Shown here piece after piece: positions 35,195-47,100 of a DNA stretch of 64,000 bases (positions are counted from its first letter, which is position 1; each line of letters opens with the position of its first letter). The stretch comes from Stichopus chloronotus. Taxonomy: Eukaryota > Echinodermata > Holothuroidea > Aspidochirotida > Stichopodidae. The translations under genes and the position numbers were made by a program. Under the pieces are notes generated by a model. The model saw only the letters and a program-made list of their open reading frames with translations, was not told where the DNA came from and did no database searches. The stretch spans positions 7,934,979-7,998,978 of the forward strand of contig CM037843.1 in NCBI GenBank assembly GCA_021234535.1, read 5' to 3'.

Positions 35195-38100
35195 CTAAAC
35201 GAGAAATAGACCCACTGTGAAAATTTTTTACCATGAGATCTTGCACTTTGGTATTCATTAAGCTGTGCTGCGAAGGGTAAAACATATCTTTCCATCTTGG
35301 ATGGAAAGTCGTGGCACTAATGCAGACAGATATTTAAACCACACCTCGCTCCTAAGCTCTCTCTGAGGGAATGTCACAACCTTACCCTGTTACTATACCA
35401 TCAGCCATTATTTAAGACCACAACAGAGGTTGAAAAACAGTGACCAGCTTTACAAATAAATACTGTAAAAGACATGTAAGTGTTGATATAGACAAGATTT
35501 AGTTTGAAATCACTGCAGGCATGGAATGATACTATCGTAGTCTCCTAAATTGGAGATCTTTTCTGGTATGAGAACATTATTGTCATAATAGTGACTACTT
35601 GCAGAATCTAAGGGTATGTATCTGCAACTGTTGTTTTATTCATGACATCTCATGACTGAAAATAAACAGCTTGGAGTTTGCAATTCACAAAGGAGAAAAA
35701 AAAATCCCATTTGAGGATTATAATCCATTTGCTTACCGCTTCACTGGTTTGGTACTGTTGTTGAAGCAGACGTAGACGAACGTCTAAGAACGTCCAAACC
35801 TTTCTCTCATTCTCTTTGCTGACCAAACAGTTAGGTTTAATCAACTTTTCCATCAGTTCATGTGACTGTGGCCCTATCAACAAATTTTTAAGTTGTTCTG
35901 CATGAAAGACAGAAAATAAAATTCAAATATGCCTACTTTGTTCTAGTACATATGGATGCATAAATACTACCTTTATAAATATCTAAGAAAGGAAATTTTC
36001 CACATATCAAGGTTCAGTTTTGACAATTTGAACAGTTTTAAAAGTCTTTATGCAAATAAATTCACTAGTCACTTACAATGATCTTAAAGACATCTTAAGA
36101 AAGAAGAACTTGGTAGTAGCAATTCAAGGAGTGAATTTGAAATAATGTGTTTCTTATGCAATGTGAGTAAACATCTATTGAGGATTTTGTTCAATACAAG
36201 AATTTCAGGGAGAATTTACTGGTGCATCTTAATGAAAATACTTTCATAACGACCTTCAAAATGTCTAAAGCATTTTTTGTAATGGCATTAGAAGTATAGA
36301 TTCTGATCCTGAAGCAGCAAAGGGGTAACTGTATCAAGCTTCTGCGAAGAGACATCAGATTCGGTGAGATGTATTACATCCTGTAACAATGTTTACACTG
36401 GGTCCAAAGGTTGGACCCAGGTATACGCCGTTGGTCTAAGTTGGACGAGTACACCAGTGCCACAGAATGAAACTTCTGTTATGTTGAGAGTTCCTTGAGA
36501 AAACGTAATACATTTTGCTACGCACGTTAACAAAACACCAAGTATCTTACATACAAACATACAGACATACATTCTGAATTCTGTGACAAGGCACGATGTA
36601 GGATAATGAAACTTTGGGATTTTTAGGTTTGGGTTAATGATTCCATGACCAGGTTCATAGGGTACCTGCTGCTCCCGGTGCAAACACTAAATCAGAACGG
36701 CTCTTGCAATGTGTCTGCCGTAGCCCAGTCATCTCTGTGGTATCCCATGAAAATGAACCAAACAAGCGTACCTACACGTCCCCCACGCACCCCAACGTTC
36801 CAACCCACCAAATTAACAACCACTTTATACTGCAAACCAAACCGACCAAATAAGATGAAGACCTTACTCTTTGAACAGCTCTGTTCTTGTTGCTTTGAGG
36901 ATGCATAATCACACCACATTCATCGCCTCATCGCTCGGTACGAAAGTGCAAAAATGAACAGTTATAATTTACACCATTTTGATGACTACTGTGACAGTCT
37001 CCACACATATGTAGTGTGTACAGATGATGCAACTATTGCTTTGTTGCATACCTTCGTCCATAGAGAAAACACGAAGGAAAGCCCACAGTTCAGCTGATAT
37101 TGGTTCTATACCCTTCTGGATGTAAAACGTATGAGAGGGTCTGTTGGGAGAAAACAAAGGCGAGGTATAACAATGGGATGAAAAGTAACAAACTTGGGGC
37201 ATGCAAATGACCATTATCAAACTTTACTGACCATTTTTTTTTCTTTTCTTTTTTGCAAATTGCAGAGAAGGTGATCAACTTTAGAAGGTTGCATCTATGA
37301 AAAGCGAAATACGACATGACGGAACCTGTGTGAAGAGTGGTCATTCCTTAATGAAAAGTATCAAGCAGTTAATGCCATTGCACTTGACAGAGGGGTGAAC
37401 AATTGTCATTGTAGCCATGGCAACACCAACTACAAACAAATGTGTGTTTCGCATGTCACGTTTTAAGTTCATTTGCACCATTGTGTACATGATCTACTGA
37501 AACGCACTCTCACACTTTTCATCGACAGAATGACATCCTGGTTACTTCCAGACTACAATAAAATCGATCCATTCATCAATCCATCTTCACTCTTTTTTCA
37601 TATCAAAACAACTAAATAAAGACATCTGATACAAAAAGAAAGTCACAGGACTTTGAGATTCCTTGCCAATATTCATGAACACAGGACACAGAACACAGGA
37701 CATGTACATACCAATTTTGAATTTAAAATACGTTATCTTTCTAGAGAAAGCATGCCTACACTAAGCCCTTTTGACCACTGTGTGTACTAAGCAGTTTAAT
37801 GTGTTTTCACGACTTGACCTCTGAAAAGAATGGGAAGCATCTACTCACTATGACCAATCCACACACTAAATAAGAAATTAGTAAAGATTGCTCTTCTTGA
37901 GATACCATGTTTACAAGGTTTTCACATTTTGACCTCTGGTGACCTCACACCACATTTCATCTCTACCAAAAATAGTAGGGATCATCTACTTATCAAGATG
38001 AACCCACACACAAACTACAACATTAGTCAAGGCTATGCTTCTTGAGATAAATTGCTTATATAGTGTTTACATGGGTTTCACAATTTGACTTCTGGTGACC

Positions 38101-41100
38101 TCAAATGACCTTTGACCTCCCACCAAATGATACGGGTCATCTACTGAAAATGACCAACCCACACACCAAGTATGAGATAAGTCAAGGTTACCCTTCTTGA
38201 GACATCGCGTTTACAAGCAAGGCGTCACATACACACAGAGGACATCACCATCGCATAGATTCCTTTAAAAAATGCAACCCACGTACAATGTAAAAGCAAA
38301 GGCTCTTTACTTTTGAAATGACTAACATAATATTATAAGAGATTCAACAAATTGTAGAATCAGCAACAAGGAAAAAGCTCCTGCCATTTTCTACATGTAG
38401 CATAAGTAGCTTTATACTCACTCAGACATGTTCAACATGGCAAGTATCTGTGATTTCATGGCATAGAGTCTATCATTCTTGCTAATTCCTAACTGGATAG
38501 CTATCGTATCATGCTCGTTCTCAGGGTAAACGAAGCCGCTGTAAAGCAGAAAGTGAGCGTTTGGCCTAGCACCGTAAAATATGTGGAGTTGCTCTCCTTT
38601 TGCAAAGTCCCGTTCAGCCACGGACTCGCTGGTGAGCTTCAAGAAGTTGTAACCTGTGGTAATCTGGGACAAAAGGAGAAATATTACAGATGCACAGTGA
38701 CTTGAAGGTAGAGCTATTTTTGTCCTTATGGACAGCCTGTGACCATCCTTATTATGACATGACACAAACACCAACATCGGGAAGTTAATCCAGCTGAAGT
38801 TTCTTGTAAAATGATGACACTCTTAGAGATTTGTGATGACTTTTATTCCAGAAAAGTTGGACAAATTCCAGAAAAGTTGGACAAACATTTGAGAATACTT
38901 CTTCTAATTTGTATATCCAGTCTTAACCAAGAAGGAAAGTATTATCTTTTTCGTAATTGCTCTCCATTTCACCTTTTTCATCTTTTGATGGGCTTGGTTG
39001 CGCTTCACATGTCGACATCAAAGGAGGTCCAACATGCTGGAAGAATTCAGGTAATGCAGTGTGCATTAATGCGCACTTAATGCAGTCTCGATGCACTTAA
39101 TGCAGCATGCATTAATGCTGACTTGATGCAGTTTCAATGCACTTAATGCAGTCTCAGTGCATTTAATCTTCACTTCATGTAGTTGTTATGCACTTCATGC
39201 AGCATGCATTAATGCTTGCTTGATGCACAATGCAGTCTCAATGCAACATTGTAGTAATCTAAGGAAGTTACTACATTATGGAGTGTAAAAAATATCTAAA
39301 CTAAATTGTAAATGTCATCTGGTTGTTTGGTAATAAGACAATCGGTACGTGCTGCTGGTTTTCTCCTCAAAGTTGATCGTAATCTGGTCAAACTTCATCA
39401 TGATCTCAACAAACTTGGTCGCAATCTGATCAAACTCAAACAAACCTTCACACTTTTGACATGCAGATGAAGTTAAGGTTAATCAAGGCCGGCCCTGTGC
39501 ATTAACTGTGGGATAATGCATGATCAAAGGATAATGCAAGCAACGCATAAGAGTACAGCCTGACTGAGCGCATCCAGCGGTAGCATTAGCCCCCAAATTG
39601 CATAATCCCCAGCTAATACGCAGGTCCAGCATTGATCAATCTTGCTAATTCATACACAGTGGAAGTTTTATGAAAAAGAAAGAGAATCTGCATTTTTGGA
39701 CAACATTTTCATTGAAAACAAACATTCAGAAAAGGTAAACACGATTCACAGCATTTCAACAATGTTCGTGCACAATGGACAAAGTACAACTGTTGTTTTG
39801 TGTAAAATAGCAAATGACACAACACTGTTGATCTACATTTGTATTGTATTCATACGCCTGTGATTTTACCCTAAAAAATTGGACCAGCAATATCCATCAG
39901 ATAACGCAGGATCACCTCACTGTAATGGGCCAATAGGAGTTGAGGATTCTTACCAAGTATGAATGAACATAACTTACAGTATGTATTTCATCACCTGTAC
40001 GATAATTCCTTCATCAGCATGAAACACTTACGGCACTTAATGCTGCATACATTAATGCTCACATAGTGAAGCATGCAGCCTCAATGACGCATAGCAGTCA
40101 CCTAAGGGACAGTTCCTAACTTCATGTTTTAGGACTGATAAAAATGTTAGTTTCACTAAAATGGCATACCCCATCTGGTCAGTTGGTAATGACATATCTG
40201 GTAAATTAATATGTTAGGTCAACAATTCTGAGACATTCCTTGCTTCCCCTGTTGCTCACAAACTAAATAGAAAATGAAATCTACTTTTCCTTTGACAAGT
40301 ATTGAGTTCTACAGGTGAACAAAATTGTCCATGCTTATCTGATAACGCCATCCAGGCCTCATCAGGGATGAAAATTTCGAGCTAATGACAAAAGACAATG
40401 CATATTTCTTTCTTACAGTGCCATTAGCATGGTTACACATGTCCCACTTGGGTATAAGAGCTGTTATGAGTCGACTCCCCGTTGAATCCGGAATCTGGTT
40501 CTGTCTTGACATGATTGTGCAAACTGCCCACCTGTCAGTAGATGGGGGGAAAATGATAGTAATGAATCTACCAGTTGTAAAATATTAGTTAAACAGGTCA
40601 AACATGCAGATCCATCAACACCAACCACGAGATAAAAGGAGAAGAAAAAAACTGGCTCCAGATAAAACACCTCATTGGATAGTCTTGAAGCAGCCTTGGC
40701 ATTCTGAACCCGTGGACTTGGTTTACCAAGGTTGATGGTTTTCTCCTCAAATTTGATACAAATCCTCACTTTTGACATGCAGATGAGCGTCACTCATAGT
40801 TAGCGTTTCACCACTGGCACAGCAAATTCCAAAATAGCAATAAACACACAAGCCGGTCTTACAAATCCCAGTTCCAAAAGTTTGAGACGAAATGTAATCG
40901 CGAGGCTGACGATCCAAACTCTCACAATTTGATAAAAATCAAACCAAACAAAAAAATCGAAAGGGGAATCCACACAATTGACATGCTGATTTGAGGGAAA
41001 TGTTGCAAACGCTACTGGCAAACTACTTAAACTACTTTCAATGAAACTTTATACCAACTGCAAGTATGACCCGGCATTTTTCAAGAAGGCATGTGTATGA

Positions 41101-44100
41101 CACGACTAGTTCTCCCAGAGAAGAAAATAACAAACAAGTGCACAAAACAGTAATCATAAATTGTAGTTACTGCTTTGTTTGGAATCTGTTGTAGGGAGCA
41201 GATAACCTTTGAACTAAAGCACTCTGAGAGATACATTTTAAGACAAGAATATTTTCAGGTCAACATTTGTCTGTACCACTTCGAAGAGGATGATCAGAAT
41301 AACAGAAAACACTGCAAAAGGTATAATAATACTTATTTGTAATATTAGCCAATATTATTCATCAATTTCAGAGCAATTCTAAAAGCACTGTTAGGACAAA
41401 AGATATTGAGTAGTTTGATTTTAGTCAAAATCCAGTTCACCTATACATTAACATGATCAGAGCTTTCGAATTGGTTCATACTCCGGTATGATGGATTGAA
41501 TGTGAAGTAAGTCATTGAATAATAGGAACAGGTGAATGTCTTACCTGTAAGAATTATACGAAAAGCGATCTCTGAGCGGAAGCTTGGATGCCCCAGGATT
41601 GGTCTAAAGATGAATCAAAAACAAAGAAGAAATAAATTACCTACAGCTGACGTTTACACACGATCTTGAACATCAACTTAAGAGTAGCAAACAGCATCAC
41701 ATATCAGAGACAAACATACCCAAAAATAAGTCCATTCTCGAGTGATGTTTATGTAAATGACAACCAACAATCTGATCGTATCAACTGAACTGATTTTGAA
41801 CAAACAATGGCTGAAGATTACTTCCATTGGCCCACGTTTCTGTTCAAGTAACTGTCCTCCCCTAGTTCGGTGGCAACCCTCATTATTATAAATGTGATAT
41901 TGTAAAAGAGTGAAATAGAACTCACTTCATGAAAAAGCAACTACAGCATATAGAACCAAGTTGAGTTCACTTTTTCTCCTTGTCTATTTCTTCCCTGCTT
42001 GGCTGTTCCACACATGCTACGGCTACTGGATAAAAACCTTAATAGCAAATAATTATTCACTCCATCCCGAACGACGTTTCATACATTTTTAGATCTACCG
42101 TCTCTGATGTTTTATGACAAAACCTGCCTTCCTCCAGCATTTTCCCTTATTCTCCCAGTATGCGTAGACCACCCATGTTCCTACCACGTCTATTTTCCCA
42201 TTTTTCTAAAACTATATCCTACTTTGCTCTCTCCCATCTGATCAACTGAGAGTCATATCAGCTGGTCATCTGAGAGTATAATGATTTAATCCTGCCACGG
42301 TTACTTTATTCCAGAGATCAACAAACAGGTTATTTATCTCAGAGATTAACAAGAGACTATTTCCTCCTCCAGTTACTATCGGCAGACATCTCCAAAATAG
42401 GACATTATGCAATACATTACAACCCTCACATCTCTCAATGTCACTCTGATATCACCTGCTACTGACTGCTCTACTCTGGTGTCCGTGATGACACCGTGAC
42501 TTACAGCTATCATGTAACTTCTTTTTCATCAGTATCATATAATTTCCCAAAACGACGACCAGCCGCCAATTCAGAGGTGACCCCCACGTTTCACCACCTC
42601 CCTGTGACAGCAGCCTCACCAAACGTTTACTCACTGTTAATAGGTGCTCAATGGTAGTATCCTCTTTTACGGTGCTTGTTCATCACTGAATGGTTACCCT
42701 CGCTTCACGTCATCACTTCTTCAATGGTCACTCTAATTTTACTAGTCTCCCATAAATGGTCCTCCTCACTACAAAGTTACCCTCCCTTAACATTCATCTC
42801 GACTGTAATAGCTAATCCTCCACTATCAGTCTCCTTTGAATGGTAGCCCTCACTAAATGGTCACCTTCACTTTACAGCCATCACTGCTTCATATAACCAC
42901 CCACATGTTTTACTCTCATAGTCCCCTTTAAGAGATTACCTGCCACTCTGTTTTGAAAGATCCGATACCATCATCAAAGGTAGGTCTCACACTTACCTGA
43001 AAGAGTTTGTAAAAGTATGCATATTGTCTGGCGATGTTTTTGTGTTGTTTCAGGGCCTCACCTGTGGAAGCAGAGACAGAAACATTCTCTGCATGGAAGC
43101 CAATTTGATGTACATAACAGAAAGAGAATTAGACCACTGAAACTGTAACTACCACCACCTACCACCAATGAAACCAATGGTGTTGACTCTTGACACACCC
43201 ACTTAAGGACAGGTAGGTTGTGATAAACACTCAACATGATACTCTGTGAGAATTCCCATCCAAACCACCTCCATGTGTGCCTCCTCCTTAAGAGACTTCT
43301 TTCTTTTTTTTGGGGGGGTATTCATCAATTCTAGAACAAATTTCATACGTTTTCCAACTTTGCTCCAGAAATATTCACTTTGCTCTCTATAGTTTGCGAA
43401 CAATTCTCTACTTAATCAAGTAGCAAAGTTTACCATAAGTGTGAGATCCCTTCAGCGCTTGAAGTTCTTCGGCAGTAAAATAGAGAGGCATGCTGTAATG
43501 ACGAGGCAAAAAGTCTGCGAGAAACAGAAGGAAGTAGAACTATTGTCAGCACATCTAGCATTTCAAAAAGAATCCTTTTCATTACAGTTTCTACTCAACC
43601 TTCCCCTCTCCTCCTTCCACCAACATAATCTTGCCCACTTCAAAGGAAAATGAAGACAAAAATGTCATGAAAGGTAATCAAGAGTTAATCAATGCTGGAT
43701 GGTGCTTCAAGTAGAGCATTATGCAAGACTGGGGGTTAATGCACTGGGTTGTACGATCGTGCATCCAATCCAGCGATAGCATTAACCCCTGGTCACGCAT
43801 CACTCTCTGTTTAGTGCATCGATTAACCCCTGTTCATGCACACATAGCACGATTTTGATGAATAAGACGAAACAGGAAGAAAATTTGGATTCGTAAATTT
43901 TTATTGAAAATGAACCCAGAGTAAAGGCAACACCATTAACATATTACTGTGCGGCTATCCAAGGAACAGAAAGTCAAAGGACTTTGTGATTCCTTGCCAA
44001 TGTTCATGAAGAACGCAGTATAACATGTACATAACAATTTAGAATTCAAACACCTTATCATTCTCAAGTGTGCACTAAGCAGTTTTATATATTTTCTGAC

Positions 44101-47100
44101 CTCTGATGACCTCAAATGACCACTGACCGTCACCAAATACAATAGGGATCATCTACTCACTATGAACAACCCATGCACTAAGTATGACATTAGTTTTGAT
44201 TACCTTTCTTGAGATATTGTGTCTACAAGGTTTTCACATTTTGACCTCTGGTGACCTTAAATGACCTTTGACTGCCACAAAAAATGATAGGGATCATCTA
44301 CTCAACATGAACAACCCACACACAAAGTATGATGTTTGCGAAGGTAACCCTTCTTGAGATATCATGTTTGCAAGCAAGGCATCACATACGCACATATACA
44401 TACACACACACACACACATCACCATTGCCTTTGGCAAGGAATCAAAAACCACATTAACCACATTAACCTGACTGTAATAGGCCAGTAGGAGTTGAAGTAT
44501 GAATGAACTTCCTTGAGCGCTGATTGAGAGTTTGAGAAACTCATCTTCCCCCCCCCCAAAAAAAGAAAGGCACATTACCTTCCATGTTCTTTGTAAGTAA
44601 TACACATTAACAGAGAAATAATGCAGAGTTCACAGAATGCAACTTGCTGAAGTAAAAGAACGTTTTTCTGTAAAAGCATAGCAGAGATTATTGCAACACT
44701 ATGAAGTAACTGAAATTAACAAGAATTCCTTTGACATCAACTGATCAAAGATATTCAGAATAGCATCACAAAAGAAGTTTTCAAATTGTAGTAGTTCTAT
44801 GTTACACCCTGAAGAACATCTCTGTTGAGATCTCACCGATGTAAGGCTTCCAAAATGACTGATCAGATATCTTTTCACCGAGCAGAAAGAGAGCGAGGGC
44901 GACATGCGGCATCGTTGACAGTATCCTGTCACTCTTTACAAGTGGACCTGCAGTGGCATTAAAAAAAAAGGACAGTAGATCGATGTTATATAGTTGGCAG
45001 TAATTTAATAATTACTGACTTGCACACAACAGAATCATGGCAAGGTCCAGGGATGGACCTCTTATAAGTTTGATGAAGTGCTTAAAATCAGGGTATTTGT
45101 GTGTGTGCGTGTGCATGTCCTTGTATTGTAAAACTCTCCAAGGATGTGATGAAAAAAATTTCAGGTCCTCAAAGAGAATTTCTACAGATTTATCGAAAAA
45201 CTACGATAGGGAATGTGTTTCTAAGGTTAGGGTTCAGGAAGTAACAACGAAGCAAAAATTTGATGAAATCCTCACTCCATATGCAATGTCAACTTGTGTG
45301 TGCATGTGCGAATGTCTGTGTGTAAGAAAGTTCCAGTAAAAATGAGGGTTTTCCTATCAGAGGGATTACTATAAACACTTTATGACTGGGTTAAAGAGCA
45401 CCAACGTCTGTCTGTCAAATCCATAAAGACGAGACTTTTGATTTTGCAATATGCACTGCAGTGGGAGTCTTTGGGTTAACAAATTGAATACCGATGATTA
45501 TTTTGATGGCTGATCTGAGTATAGATAAGATAGATAAATCATTGATCACAATCTAGGAAATGATCTGACATACTGCTGACAAAATAAAATACAAAAACAA
45601 AAGGTGAGGAGGCTGAGGAAAAGCAATTATTTTAAGATACAGTCTGAATGTTAATCGCTAGGTGTACTCAACGAAAAGTAGTTCGAACAGGCTCATACGG
45701 AAAGAAAAAAGAAAAAACGTAACTAAACCTCCCACCAGTCAAAGACACCATTTGACTTGCAATTGAAAGTCAGACTCACCTAACTGAGATGCTTTGACAT
45801 TTTCATCTGTAATCATCACCTTCCTTGGAATGCACAAAAATATTTCATCTGCCTGTTGGGTAATGACCCAAAAAAAAAAAGAAAAGAAAGAAAAAAGAAT
45901 GGCTTCAACTATCAGTGATATAAAATTTCACACAAAACTGAAATGACACTTTTCGTCATACATGTTACGCTGACTGCGCAGAATATAACCAAAAGTCCCA
46001 ATAATATGACAAGTTTGTGATCATCCTTTAGGTAAACATCATGTGAGGGTTGCTGCAAAAAGGTTTCTAAACCAATATGCATCAATTACAACATCCCTTC
46101 ATAAAGTTTATGTATTCTTATAGGATGTTAGGTAGTCATGACATACACCTTACACAGGTTTTTGGACTTTTGTATTCCAAATCTAGTATTTATCCTTAAC
46201 ACATTTGTGTCAAAAAATATCTGCCAATGACAAATTCTGTCAGAAGGTACGCCTGTAGAAAAAAAAATCACTTTTTAAAATTTTTCTGATGTTGCTGTCC
46301 CACAGATAATATTCATGGCTAAATTTTTATGCCTCTGCATTGCTTGAAGATATAAAGCAGTTTGGTCAAAGGTCATCACTGTTTTCCTATAGAGTTAAAA
46401 TAAACACTGATGACCACTGACCAAACAATATACACGTAAAAATCATATGTTTCACTTTTTCATTAAAATGAAAGATTGGAACTATTCCAAATTCTACCAC
46501 AATGACCCCTCTGTATCTGTATGCAAATGTCCCCCAAACATCATCCCCCTGAAAACTTGTCTCACGCAGGCTTTTGCCTTGAGACTATTCATACAAGTTG
46601 CTGAGCAAGCCAACCCACTCATTTCATATACCTTAATGTCATCTGTTGCCTGTAGTCCAAAACCTTCTTCACCATAGTCGTCCACTTTCACTTTTTCCAT
46701 TGAAACGCCATTTTCTTTTAACCAAGCAGTGAATGCGTCTATGTGCTCTGACCTTTTGGTGGTAAACAGTGTTTCATCTGACGATGAAAAAAAGGGTGAT
46801 ACTGTGTTAATCCACACTACTCCACTCTGTCAAGATAATGTGACACTTGCATGAATTGACATGCAATCCTCTGGGTTACTGCTATCACATCCGGTATCAA
46901 CAATATTACTTTACAGAAACGTGAAAACATGAACCACACAATTGTGACAATAGTTCACACGACCTCAGGAATTCAAGTCGTGTGCTCGAGCTATTGGTCT
47001 ATACATAAGTAGCAAACCCCTAGATGACCATTTCTTTGCATGGTGTGCCAGCAAAATCATTGAACTAATCATAGAGCTGGACATGTAAAGGCGACGGATC

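Noticed and set aside
36393..36683. 96-codon minus-strand frame in a SETD3 intron
   Set aside because: Low-complexity intronic sequence on the coding strand without suitable splice sites; SETD3 exons join in phase without it.
43493..43500. Near acceptor CATTACAG as start of SETD3 exon 6
   Set aside because: It breaks the phase with exon 5 and drops residues LPRHY matching the human LPSEY segment.
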